NCBI GenBank assembly: GCA_949358305.1
Contig: CASHSZ010000042.1
Location: forward strand, 47,501-76,000
Direction: 5' to 3'
Origin: Strigamia acuminata
Lineage: Eukaryota; Arthropoda; Chilopoda; Geophilomorpha; Linotaeniidae
DNA: 28,500 nucleotides
Below are positions 1-10,408 of the stretch, piece by piece. The notes below the pieces were generated by a model that searched no databases, was not told the origin of the DNA, and saw only the letters and a program-made list of their open reading frames with translations. Positions within the stretch are counted from its first letter, which is position 1. Every line of letters begins with the position of its first letter. A program made the position numbers and the translations under genes.

Positions 1-131
1 AACCGAACCGAACCAAACCAATCAATTAATCCCGGTCGCGCGTCGGCGGCCGAGAAACGGGAGGACGCGTGTCGATCGGTCGAGTTGGTTTCGGTCCGAC
101 CCGACCCGATCCGATTGACGATCTCGCTTAC

Positions 132-233
132 CTTTCTCGGCAGGAGCGACGAAAGGGGAGACGAAGAAGCCAGTAGGTCGATCAACGAGTGGGGATGAGA
201 GGGATACGGACGAGCGTGACGCGAGCGCGACAT
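132..233 (-). CDS. Possible first coding exon of a minus-strand gene leaving the window (34 codons)
   Basis: Reading the minus strand, an ATG at 233-231 opens 34 codons without a stop. They end in AAG at a strong splice donor (GTAAGC, 131-126) in phase 0. The first three introns of the neighbouring gene at 1555-3129 and the first two of the transposase gene are also phase 0, so the style fits. No acceptor can be identified between 131 and 1, so the next exon would lie outside the window. The peptide is rich in Ser, Pro and Arg and I do not recognise it. A longer overlapping minus-strand frame covers the same bases in another phase. This could be a chance ORF beside a chance donor. Confidence 0.25.
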
Positions 234-327
234 CCGGTGGCGAAAATTGGAAAATGCGGCCGCTGAGAATGGGCGAGTGGGTTCTCAGACGCCCTCCCGA
301 CACATCGCGGATAAGGTGATGCGAAGG

Positions 328-525
328 GTTTTCTTTCTTTTTTTTTTTTTTTTTTTTTTTTCTTTTTTTTTTCCTTTCACCCGACCGCCACACGAGACGG
401 TGGCGACGATGATCGACGGGGGGGGGGGGGGAGAAAAATTGAATAAAATTGAAAATTAAAAAATAAAAAATAAAACAAAATAAAACAAAATAAATAAAAA
501 TAAAAATAAAAATAAAAACAAAAGG
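328..525. repeat. Low-complexity block: poly-pyrimidine tract, G14 run, (AAAATA)n-type A-rich tract
   Basis: An almost pure T tract with a few C lies at about 329-376. A run of 14 G lies at about 418-431. From 455 to 525 the DNA is A-rich with short AAATA and AAAAC repeats. The last part directly precedes tRNA-like unit A1 and is, on the minus strand, that unit's T-rich 3' tail. I see no gene in it. Confidence 0.85.
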
Positions 526-842
526 AGAACCGAATCTTTCGACTCTCCCCCACCCCCTCGCAACCCCGCGGGAGAGTGTTCATCATCACCATCTCGAAAT
601 AATAAGGGACCAAACTGGAACGGCACAATATTTGGCAATATCAACTGAAATGCTGTGGAATGCGTGTTTGACAATACAGCTTTGTCGGAAATGAAAAGTC
701 GGCGGGAGCGGGACTCGAACTCTCGGTCACCAACTCCGTGCGGCAGGTCACCCTGCCCGCTCGGCCACCCGGGCCCGAAGATAAACCGTCCTCGTGGCCG
801 TCTAGAATTTCGTCGCTTCGAATTTCTTCCTTTTCTGTTTTA
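522..842 (-). repeat. tRNA-derived SINE-like unit A1
   Basis: On the minus strand a tRNA-like segment (776 to 701) has an A box TGGCCGAGCGG and a B box AGTTCGAGTCC, typical of Leu/Ser-type tRNAs. About 60 bases upstream of it are shared with the other units. Downstream comes a ~130-base body and then a GC-rich block (about 590-525) that can fold through CCCGCGGG. A T-rich tail ends the unit. The acceptor stem does not pair properly, so it is not a functional tRNA. Unit A2 lies ~456 bases away in the same orientation. The end of the upstream conserved part is uncertain. Confidence 0.7.
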
Positions 843-884
843 ACCCAACTCGACTCGGCAGCCCCGTTCGAATCTCGGGGAGGA

Positions 885-990
885 AAAAACAAAAAAAAAA
901 AAGAAAAGAGAAAAAAAGAAAAGAAGAGAAGAGAAGAGAAAAAGAATAGAAATAAAAACAAAAATATGAACGAAAAAAATAAAAACAAAA
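885..990. repeat. A-rich microsatellite separating units A1 and A2
   Basis: The tract is poly(A) with interspersed G (AAAAG and AAGAG repeats), then AAAAACAAAAAT-type repeats. It ends exactly where the GC-rich block of unit A2 begins. On the minus strand it is the T-rich tail of A2. No gene is seen. Confidence 0.85.
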
Positions 991-1300
991 GGAGAGCCGA
1001 ATCTTCCGACTTCCCCCCACCCTCTCGCAACCTCGCGAGAGAGTGTGCCTCACTATCTGAAGAGAAAGAATGGCGCACAACCGTGCAATAGACTCGACAA
1101 TGTTAAGATAGATATGAGTGTTTCTGTGATACAGTTTTTGCCAGAAATGAAAAATCGGCGGGAAGCGGGACTCGAACCCTCGGTCACCAGCTCCGTGCGG
1201 CAGGTCACCCTGCCCGCTCGGCCACTCGGGGCCGATGATAAAGCGCCGCCAATTTCAACGACAACGTTCGCCGTCGTTACCATTCATTCTCGCCGTTGTT
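991..1300 (-). repeat. tRNA-derived SINE-like unit A2
   Basis: This has the same architecture and orientation as A1. The tRNA-like segment runs 1233 to 1157 on the minus strand, with A box TGGCCGAGCGG and B box GGTTCGAGTCC, and the GC-rich block lies at about 995-1048. A1 and A2 share a GC-block variant (a CCGAATCTT-type start) that differs from the four units at 6248-7870, so two subfamilies are present. The region upstream of the tRNA-like segment (1234-1300) diverges from A1. Confidence 0.68.
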
Positions 1301-1320
1301 AATCGTCGTTAATTAGTTAC

Positions 1321-1484
1321 CGGTTATTAATTATTTTTTGTTTAATAATTATTATTATTATTATTATTATTACTATTATTTATTTGTTCGTTCGTTTGCT
1401 CGTTTGTTTTTTATTTTTCGTGTCGTCAGCTGACGGACTGACTGACTGACTGACTGACTGACTGACTGACAGACAGACAGACAG
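1321..1484. repeat. Microsatellites (ATT)n, (GTTC)n-like and (GACT)n/(GACA)n
   Basis: The tract contains (ATT)n at about 1346-1380, TTCGTTTG-type repeats at about 1386-1410, and (GACT)n running into (GACA)n at about 1433-1484. It lies directly upstream of the four-exon plus-strand gene, so it falls in that gene's presumed 5' flank. I see no clear core promoter. Confidence 0.9.
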
Positions 1485-1554
1485 TCGCATCCGCGAGAGA
1501 GGGTACACTTTTTCCGGCCACGCGGCAGATTTTTTCTCTCGACGCCATTTTCAG

Positions 1555-3129
<1,575 letters not shown>

Positions 3130-3197
3130 TTGATTGGTTGGCCGATCGAGCTAATTAATTCACACGTTTTCGTTTCACTTGTCTGTTTTTGTTCGTT

Positions 3198-3292
3198 TTT
3201 ATTGATTTGTTCGTTTGTTTTCTTTTTTTTCTTTTTCTTTGTCGGCATCGACAATACGTCGTCATTGTTGCCTTTGTTAATAAATAATAAAA
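3198..3292. terminator. Poly(A) signals of two convergent genes, overlapping 3' ends
   Basis: Plus-strand AATAAA hexamers at 3279-3284 and 3287-3292 lie ~150 bases after the stop of the coiled-coil gene. The nearest minus-strand AATAAA downstream of the transposase stop is at 3203-3198. If both are used, the two transcripts overlap by at least ~80 bases. The hexamers are visible in the sequence; their use is inference. Confidence 0.5.
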
Positions 3293-3457
3293 TTAACTTA
3301 CAAAAAAAATGGAATAAATGAATAAATAAATAAATAAGCAAAACAAACAAAACTACTCCGCCGCGTTCTGGCAAATGGAGGAATGAAATAAAACAAAATT
3401 AACCGGCCGGTTGGCCGCCCGAGCGTCGGCGCGCGCTCGGTCGTGGAAACGTCGCGG

Positions 3458-5798
3458 TCACTTGTCCGCGCCGGCCACGTGGATCTGAAAACAATCGCGA
3501 CCGTGTTTCGGCCGGCACAGGTTGATTTCGCAGGGGACGCACCACCAACTGCTCTCGTGCCGTTCCTTGCGGCGCACGTAACACACCTTGCACCGCTTGC
3601 TCTTGGACGTGTGTTCGAGCCGGTGGACGACGGGTCCGCCGGGCGCGGGGGCCGCGCCCGGCACGGCCCCCTCCCGTCGAGACACGAGTTGGGTGGCGAG
3701 CGCTCTCCTGAACTGCAGCTGCGATCGTCCGCCTCGCGCGCCCGAGGTCGCCTCGAGCATATTGATTCGGGCGTTGACGCACACTGGAAGAAGAGAAGAG
3801 AAGAGAAGCGAGAATTAATTAGCGACGGATTAATCGGTGGCAAACGGCGCCCCGCTCACCTTGGTTCAGCTTGTGGAAGAAGAAGTACCGGTGCCAGTAC
3901 GGGGAACGGCGCCCGATGCGGAACGAGGAGACCAGCCTGTTCAGCACGTCCACCCAGTGGAAATTGCGCGTGTACGAAAGCGCGGGCGCCGGGCAACGGA
4001 CGTCCACCCTGTTGCCGCCGATGCGACGGGAGACGTGCCCGGGCGCCGCCAACGGGTCGACGTTCGTGCTGAGCAGACTCACGGTCGTCGTGTCCCTCCA
4101 CCAGGTAAGCAACAGTCGGCCACTCTGACGATGCAGGAAATCGCCTATGAATAAAAAAGAAGTGAAATCAATCAATCAATCGATCAATCAATCAATCGGC
4201 CGACGATGCGAAGAGCGAGCGGGCGGTTTACCTCTCGCGTTGGCTCGGTACCGCTTGGGGTCCGGGAGGTCGGGCGGCATTTGGGCCGCGTTGGACCGCA
4301 GCGTCCCGACGGCCATTGTGTTGTGGCGGGCAAAGAGGTGCTCGAACAGCACGGCGGACGTGAATCGATTGTCGCACGCAATCGTGTGCCCTTTGCCGAG
4401 GTAGTGCCTGGCGACGTAGACGACGATGCGTCCGATGATGCTGCCCGGGTACCTGGAAACGAAAAAAAGAGAAAAGAAAAAGAAGGAATTGTGAGAACGA
4501 AGGAGAGAAACAGCGACGACGAAGTGACTCACTCTGGCTCCGGCTCCTCGTCCGGGTCGAAGAACATTTTGGCGCGTTTGCCGATGTGCGCCTCGTCGTT
4601 CAGCACGTAGGCGGTGCCCGCGTCGCATAGTGTGAACAACTCGAAGCCCCATTTGATGGGCTTGGCCGGTTGACGGACCTGGGAAGAACGTTAAAGAAAG
4701 AAAGAAAGAAAGAAAGAAAGAACGAACGTTAGAGAAAAACGAGATCGGAGGGCGACCCCCGCACGCACCTTCATCTCCGATCGACCCCGGTAGGCGATCA
4801 TCGATTCGTCGACGCAGAGAGTTTGGCTGGGCTCGCGGCACGCGCGAAAGCGCTTGTTCACCAGATCGGCGAACAAACGGACTTTCGTCGTGCCGTCGTC
4901 TCGTTCGCGTTCCTTCAAGAACGCCGCCCTCTCTCCCGTCGTGCTGCCGCCGTCGGAGCCGGCCGCCGACCCGCCAACGCGCAGCCGCTGGTACGACGGC
5001 TGCGTGCTGTAGTGGAGATAACGCGAAACCTCTTCGAACCGTTGGCGCGTCATCGCTCGTCGGACGGCCGGCGCGCCGAGATCGCCGGGCCTGTCGCCCT
5101 GCCAGTAGTGGCGCAGTTCGGGCTGTCGGTTGTAACCGGTGAGCACGAGAATGCCCAGGTACGCGTACAGCTCGTCCAGCGCCAGGGGTCGAACCGGCCC
5201 ACGTGCCCTCTGCCGAGGAAGAGGAGGAGGAGGAGGAGGAGGAGGAGGAGGAGGAGGAAGGGGAGGAAGGGCTAATTGTCGTCGAGCGGCCGCGTCGGCC
5301 GCCCCCCGGTCGCCCGCGGTGAGGCGCACCCTCAGGTCCGCGCACCGCGCCCCGGGTCGGGTGCCGCTGCCACCGGCAACGGCCACGACGCTCCCACCGG
5401 CAGCAGTCGTCGTCGTCGTCGCCGCCGTCGTTCGTCTGGACTTTGGACCTCGTGGCCGTGGCCGCGACGCGGCGAGCACCTAGAACGAAAACGAAAACGA
5501 AAACGAGCGTGAGAGTGAGTGTCGCGGATCGTCACCGTTGTTTTTTTCTCGGCACCTGCGCTCGCGCCATTTCCTCCTCTCTCGCCTCTCTCCGGATGGC
5601 TCGATTCGTCGCGGTCACGATGAAACGGGCCGCCTCGCCGAACAGCTCCTCGAAGTAATCGAACTCCGAGCTGCTCGGCACGCAGCGACCGCAGTAGCCG
5701 GGCGTCCCGCCGGCGAAACCGACGTCCTGCCGGTACGACGTCGTCGCGGCGACCCACACGCGCGCGCCCGCGTCCGTTTTGGGGAAACCGTCCGTCAT
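3458..5798 (-). CDS. piggyBac-like transposase (PGBD type), six exons, 643 residues, intact frame
   Basis: Minus-strand exons are 5798-5556, 5479-4769, 4678-4533, 4452-4232, 4144-3860 and 3783-3458 (stop TGA). The five introns of 76-90 bases all have GT-AG ends, and joining them gives 644 codons with no break. Known family: DDE transposases that cut and paste at TTAA. Exon 1 carries the N-terminal FDYFEELFGEAARFIV block. Exon 2 has a poly-Pro stretch from a (GGA)n microsatellite, then LYAYLGILVLTGYNRQPEL and the first catalytic Asp in CVDES (D305). Exon 4 has the second in ACDNRFTS (D394), and exon 5 the third in HWVD (D506). The nearby acidic residue equivalent to D450 of the Trichoplusia ni enzyme is Asn509. 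Exon 6 ends in a Cys/His-rich zinc-binding domain (CKVC, CVPC, LC, H, C, H). Transposon copies are usually intronless, and I find no clear terminal repeats or TTAA pair, so a domesticated gene is plausible. Confidence 0.88.
4160..4200. repeat. (AATC)n microsatellite inside intron 4 of the transposase gene
   Basis: Near-perfect AATC repeats fill much of the 87-base intron (4231-4145, minus strand). They do not disturb either splice site. Similar TGAT/AATC tracts occur at 3128-3140 and 5837-5870, so this is a general habit of the region and not a target-site signature. Confidence 0.8.
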
Positions 5799-6247
5799 GG
5801 CTTAAACGAACGAACGAACGGACGAAACGGTCGTTTAGCCAACCAATCAATTAATCAATTAATTGATTAATAAAAAATTAATAAACAAACACGAACCGGG
5901 AAAGTTGGTCGGTCGGCTCGTCTTTCTTTATTGGTTTATTTCTCGTTTCTCGTTTCTTTTTCTTTCTTTTTCGACGATGGTGCGTGCGGATTGAATGACG
6001 CCGTCGAGCGGGGTCAAAGGTAGGGATGGGTGTTGTTTTGCTGCGGCGCAAACTCCGTAGAGCGGCACCTGACGACGCGGACTGGATTTATAAAAACAAA
6101 ACGAACCAAATAAATGAATGAATGAACGAATGAATGAATAAAAAGAGAGAAGAATGGAAAGAAATAAGTAAAAAAAAAAAAAATAAAATAAAAAAGTGGA
6201 ATGAAATAAAATAAAAGAACGAGAGGAGGGAGGTCGAATAAAATAAA
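5799..6247. other. Upstream flank of the transposase gene; a possible minus-strand 3'-terminal exon
   Basis: Up to ~5900 the DNA is GAAC and AATC/TTAA-rich simple sequence. On the minus strand an acceptor-like TCGTCAG (about 6077-6071) is followed by ~45 open codons to a TAA near 5935, with AATAAA on that strand beyond it. This could be the last exon of another minus-strand gene or a chance frame; I recognise no domain. From 6100 to 6247 the DNA is A-rich GAATGAAT and AAATA repeats leading into unit B1. Confidence 0.25.
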
Positions 6248-6540
6248 GAAGGGCCGATACCTTCGACCCCCCCTCCCGCGGGTCTTGCGGGAGGGTAGTA
6301 TTCTACATCACATCAATCATTCGTAAGTTTCAAATCATGGAAGAAAGAAAGAAAGAATCGTTTGTATCATCGGTGAAACGAAAAGTCGGCGGGAGCGGGA
6401 CTCGAACCTTCGGTCCACGTCTCCGTGCGGCAGGTAGCTCTGCCCGCTCGGCCACCCGGGCCCGAAGATAAAACGCCCTCGTAGTCGCCTAGAATCGTGT
6501 CGGTTCCAATTTACTTCACTTTGGTCGAATGAACGGAAGA
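6248..6540 (-). repeat. tRNA-derived SINE-like unit B1
   Basis: The tRNA-like segment runs 6463 to 6388 on the minus strand, with A box TGGCCGAGCGG. The GC-rich block at 6248-6298 reads, on the plus strand, GAAGGGCCGATACC, then a C/G palindrome around CCCGCGGG. This block is shared by B1-B4 and differs from A1 and A2. The conserved flank upstream of the A box (to about 6515) contains CTAGAAT. Confidence 0.75.
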
Positions 6541-6668
6541 AAGACAGACACGAACGAATAAACGAATAAATAAATAGATAGATAAATAGATAGGTAGATG
6601 GGTAAATGGACACGTGGAAATTAAATAAAAAAAAAAAAATAAAAATATAAATAAATTGAATAAAAATA

Positions 6669-6965
6669 AAGAAGGGCCGATACCTTCGACCCCCCCTCCC
6701 GCGGGTCTTGCGGGAGAGTATTGCCCATGAGAATGTATTAATAAACCACTAGTACGATAACGAGTAATTACGAAGAAAGAAAGAGATGCTACCGAATAAT
6801 TTCGGAGAAACGGAAAGTCGGGAGAGCGGGACTCGAACTCTCGGTCACCAGCTCCGTGCGGTAGGTCACTCTACTCGCTCGGCCACCCGGGGCCGAAGAT
6901 AAAGCGTCCTCGTGGTCGTCTAGAATTTCGTCGCTTCCGATTCGAGTATTCGTTTCATTTTGGCC
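6669..6965 (-). repeat. tRNA-derived SINE-like unit B2
   Basis: The tRNA-like segment runs 6894 to about 6819 on the minus strand, with A box TGGCCGAGCG and B box AGTTCGAGTCC. The GC block lies at 6669-6720. It starts about 420 bases from B1, in the same orientation, with an AAATA microsatellite between. Confidence 0.75.
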
Positions 6966-6984
6966 GAACGAACGAGAGGAAAAG

Positions 6985-7138
6985 AGACGAAAGGAAGAAA
7001 AAAGAAAGAAAGAAAGAAATAAATAAATAAATAAATAAATAAATAAACAAATAAATAAACAAATAAATAAACAGACGGGTAGATAGGTAGGTGGAAATAA
7101 AATTAAAAATAGAATAAAATAAAATGAAATAAAATAAA
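6985..7138. repeat. (GAAA)n, (AAAT)n, (AAATAAAC)n microsatellites
   Basis: Successive tetranucleotide and octanucleotide A-rich repeats fill the gap between units B2 and B3. No gene is seen. Confidence 0.9.
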
Positions 7139-7410
7139 GAAGGGCCGATACCTTCGACCCCCCCTCCCGCGAGTCTTGCGGAAGAGTAGTATTTTCAAGA
7201 ACTTGTCACAGTATAATAAACCAACTAATACAAATCAATCATTCAATGTTGTCAACGAAAAGTCGGGGGAGAGCGGGACGCGAACCCTCGGTCACCAGCT
7301 CCGTGCGGCAGGTCGCCCTGCCCGCTCGGCCACTCGGGGCCGAAGATAAAGCGTTTTCGTGGTCGTCTAGGATTTCGTCGCTTCCGATTCGAATGTTTGT
7401 TTCACTTCGG

Positions 7411-7412
<2 letters not shown>
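7139..7412 (-). repeat. tRNA-derived SINE-like unit B3
   Basis: The tRNA-like segment runs 7341 to about 7264 on the minus strand. The B box has drifted to GGTTCGCGTCC, while the A-box region TGGCCGAGCGG is kept. The GC block is at 7139-7190. It matches the flank of B2 and B4 closely upstream of the A box. Confidence 0.75.
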
Positions 7413-7441
<29 letters not shown>

Positions 7442-7600
7442 ATAGATAAACGAATAAATGGATAGATTGATAGGTAGATGGGTGGATAAAAACAAAAAGA
7501 ATGAAATAAAATAAAATGAAATCAAATCAAATCAAATCAAATCAAATCAAATCAAATAAAATAAAATAAAATAAAATAAAATAAAATAAAATAAAATAAA
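7412..7600. repeat. (AAAT)n, (AAATC)n and (AAATA)n microsatellites
   Basis: AAAT repeats run 7412-7445, GATA-like repeats 7445-7490, AAATC pentanucleotides about 7519-7556, and AAATA pentanucleotides to 7600. These abut the GC block of B4. Confidence 0.9.
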
Positions 7601-7872
7601 GAAGGGCCGATACCTTCGACCCCCCCTCCCGCGGGTCTTGCGAGAGAGTAGTATTCATGAGAATTCGTTCATAAAGTAAAGTACTCATTTGTAAGAAATC
7701 ATAGAAGTAGGATTGTCCAGAAGATCAGTGAAACGAAAAGTCGGCGGGAGCGGGACGCGAACCTTCGGTCACCAGCTCCGTGCGGCAGGTCGCCCTGCCC
7801 GCTCGGCCACCCGGGGCCGAAGATAAAGCGTCTTCGTGGTCGTCTGGAATTTCGTCGCTTTCGGTTCGAGTG
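7601..7872 (-). repeat. tRNA-derived SINE-like unit B4
   Basis: The tRNA-like segment runs 7818 to 7743 on the minus strand and carries the drifted B box GGTTCGCGTCC shared with B3. The GC block is at 7601-7650. This is the last unit of array B. Confidence 0.75.
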
Positions 7873-7873
7873 C

Positions 7874-7962
7874 TCTATTTTACTCTACTCTACTCTACTC
7901 TACTCTACTTTACTTTACTTTACTTTACTTTACTTTACTTTACTTTACTTTACTTTACTTCG
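7874..7962. repeat. (CTACT)n and (TTTAC)n pentanucleotide microsatellites
   Basis: About six CTACT-type units run into about eleven TTTAC units on the plus strand. They end array B on its right side. Confidence 0.92.
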
Positions 7963-8127
7963 GGTTTCTTTCTTTTTTGTTTGTTTCAACCTCGTAGGTT
8001 GATTTGAACGTTTTTGAGAAGAAATGAAGAGAGAGAGGCGAGGCGTGTGGTTTACTCGCTGATTTATTCGAGAGAGCAGATAACACAACAACAAAATGTA
8101 TATATATACACGTGTATATGTATCCTT

Positions 8128-8455
8128 TTCGCGGATTGGCTTCCGCGAAATCCGCATTTCGGGGGCGACTATTCTGGGGATTCCGGGTGGACCAAACTTT
8201 TCCGGAAAACATCCGGGGTGGTGTTGGGAGTGTCAATAGACTGTTTTGTGTCAAGGTTGTCAATTTTCATGTGAGTATTGGAAGGTTCATTTCTGCACAT
8301 TCTCATGTATTTTTTTTCACAGGAGCGACAAGGAGCGATGAAGCGGGATCGAGCGAGAGTGGGTAAAATAAACTGGTTTACGTCTCCAATGCGCGTTCAA
8401 GATGGAATACGAACTCGGAATCGACTCCAACACGCGTTCGCGTGACATACGGACG
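8128..8455 (+). repeat. ~340-base dispersed repeat, copy 1, with an intron-like segment
   Basis: From ATCCTTTTCGCGGATTGG to about GACGCATTCAC, this matches 10618-10950 at roughly 88-90% by eye. It contains a donor GTGAGT at 8271 and an acceptor TTTTTTCACAG ending at 8322, defining a 52-base intron-like segment that is matched in copy 2. A frame reading FADWLPRNPHFGGDYS runs to the donor. If spliced it meets a stop after six more codons. I cannot tell whether it is coding, a non-coding transcript, or an element end. Confidence 0.8.
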
Positions 8456-8484
8456 CATTCACGACCCAGATCAAAAAATGATCT

Positions 8485-9140
8485 CGTATTCGACTCGTTT
8501 TCGAGTCGAATGCAAATTTTGCCCTTCTTCGACGCGAAATCGTATTCGACTCGTTTTCGAGTCGAATGCGAAATCGTATTCGACTCGTTTTCGAGTCGAA
8601 TGCGAGTTTTGCCCTTCTTCAACGCGAAATCGTATTCGACTCGTTTTCGAGTCGAATGCGAATTTTGCCCTTTCTCAACGCGAAATCGTATTCGACTCGT
8701 TTTCGAGTCGAATGCGAGTTTTGCCCTTCTTCAACGCGAAATCGTATTCGACTCGTTTTCGAGTCGAATGCGAATTTTGCCCTTCTTCGACGCGAAATCG
8801 TATTCGACTCGTTTTCGAGTCGAATGCGAGTTTTGCCCTTCTTCAACGCGAAATCGTATTCGACTCGTTTTCGAGTCGAATGCGAATTTTGCCCTTTCTC
8901 AACGCGAAATCGTATTCGACTCGTTTTCGAGTCGAATGCGAGTTTTGCCCTTCTTCAACGCGAAATCGTATTCGACTCGTTTTCGAGTCGAATGCGAATT
9001 TTGCCCTTCTTCAACGCGAAATCGTATTCGACTCGTTTTCGAGTCGAATGCGAATTCGTATTCGACTCGTTTTCGAGTCGAATGCGAATTTTGCCCTTCT
9101 TCAACGCGAAATCGTATTCGATTCGCTTTCGAATCGTATA
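8485..9140 (+). repeat. P1 left array: about 13 monomers of 56 bases
   Basis: Monomers begin at 8485, 8541, 8575, 8631, 8687, 8743, 8799, 8855, 8911, 8967, 9023, 9057 and 9113. Those at 8541 and 9023 are shortened to 34 bases. Each contains a hairpin: TTCGACTCG, loop TTTT, CGAGTCGAA. GCGAG- and GCGAA-type monomers alternate, and 8575-8798 and 8799-9022 form two copies of a 224-base four-monomer unit. Confidence 0.92.
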
Positions 9141-9415
9141 CGAGATGGTCGATTTTTGTTTCCCGGACTTTGATTTGTATTCGAGTTGTTACGAGTTCGT
9201 ATTTTGATCGTATTCGTATTCGAATCGAATTCGAATCGTATTCGAATCGAATACGAATCGAATTCGAGTCGTATTCGAGATGGTCGATGATTTCCACTCG
9301 CTCGTATACGCGTTGTATACGAGCTCGTATTTTGATCGTAATCGTAAACGAATCGTTTACAAGTCGTATACAAGTCGTATACGACGTGTATACACCTCGT
9401 ATACGAACGAAGTTT

Positions 9416-9493
9416 GTGAAAACACAATTTCCAAATAAGACGTATGTGACTACTATGTGTTTTCATGTCGTAGTAAGTATCCGGTGGATTTTC
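9416..9493. other. P1 central spacer
   Basis: This 78-base non-mirrored segment lies between arms ending CGAACGAAGTTTG and CAAACTTCGTTCG. It contains its own 10-base inverted repeat, TGAAAACACA and TGTGTTTTCA. The same sequence occupies the centre of P2 in the opposite orientation. Confidence 0.9.
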
Positions 9494-9726
9494 CAAACTT
9501 CGTTCGTATACGAGGTGTATACACGTCGTATACAACTTGTATACGACTTGTAAACGATTCGTTTACGATTACGATCAAAATACGAGCTCGTATACAACGC
9601 GTATACGAGCGAGTGGAAATCATCGACCATCTCGAATGCGACTCGAATACAATTCGAATACATCTCGAATACATCTCGAATACGAGTCGTACGAGTCAAA
9701 GTCCGGGAACGGGTCATCGACTATCT

Positions 9727-10297
9727 CGTATTCGACTCGAAAACGAGTCGAATACGATTTCGCGTTGAAGAAGGGCAAAACTCGTATTTGACTCGAAAAC
9801 GAGTCGAATACGATTTCGCGTTGAAGAAGGGCAAAACTCGTATTCGACTCGAAAACGAGTCGAATACGATTTCGCGTTGAAGAAGGGCAAAATTCGCATT
9901 CGACTCGAAAACGAGTCGAATACGATTTCGCGTTGAAGAAGGGCAAAACTCGCATTCGACTCGAAAACGAGTCGAATACGATTTCGCGTTGAAGAAGGGC
10001 AAAACTCGTATTCGACTTGAAAACGAGTCGAATACGATTTCGCGTTGAAGAAGGGCAAAATTCGCATTCGACTCGAAAACGAGTCGAATACGATTTCGCG
10101 TTGAAGAAGGGCAAAACTCGCATTCGACTCGAAAACGAGTCGAATACGATTTCGCGTTGAAGAAGGGCAAAACTCGTATTCGACTCGAAAACGAGTCGAA
10201 TACGATTTCGCGTTGAAGAAGGGCAAAACTCGCATTCGACTCGAAAACGAGTCGAATACGATTTCGCGTTGAAGAAGGGCAAAACTCGTATTCGATT
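9727..10297 (-). repeat. P1 right array: 10 monomers of 56 bases
   Basis: Monomers begin every 56 bases from 9727 to 10231 and are inverted relative to the left array. Each has a TTCGACTCG / CGAGTCGAA stem with an AAAA loop. Monomer starts repeat in threes (CTCGTA, TTCGCA, CTCGCA), giving a 168-base higher-order period unlike that of the left arm. Confidence 0.92.
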
Positions 10298-10408
10298 CAG
10301 TGAAACTAAATTTACATGTGCGCGTTGACGCGCGCGATTCGTGTGTTCTACGTGAGTAAATAGAGTGCGCGTCACATATGAATACGAAATGTCGACCATG
10401 CGTCGCCA

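Larger units (their letters stand above)
8485..10297. mobile_element. Foldback element P1: long inverted repeat with 56-base tandem arrays
   Basis: The left arm (8485-9415) and right arm (9494-10297) are inverted copies around a 78-base spacer. Each arm has an outer tandem array of 56-base monomers and an inner part rich in CGTATACG-like palindromes. This matches the general build of foldback elements such as Drosophila FB and Galileo (known family architecture); I see no transposase in it. All long reading frames here come from the repeat and are probably not coding. Target duplications are not evident. It is flanked by two direct copies of the 340-base repeat. Confidence 0.8.

Noticed and set aside
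701-776. Functional tRNA gene
   Set aside because: The acceptor stem does not pair, the anticodon arm is unclear, and six copies sit in arrays with tails. It is a tRNA-derived repeat.
3396-3402. TTAACC at the transposase 3' flank as a piggyBac end
   Set aside because: No matching GGTTAA end or partner terminal repeat appears on the other side of the gene.
8485-10297. CRISPR-like array
   Set aside because: The 56-base units are contiguous tandem repeats without unique spacers, in a eukaryotic context.
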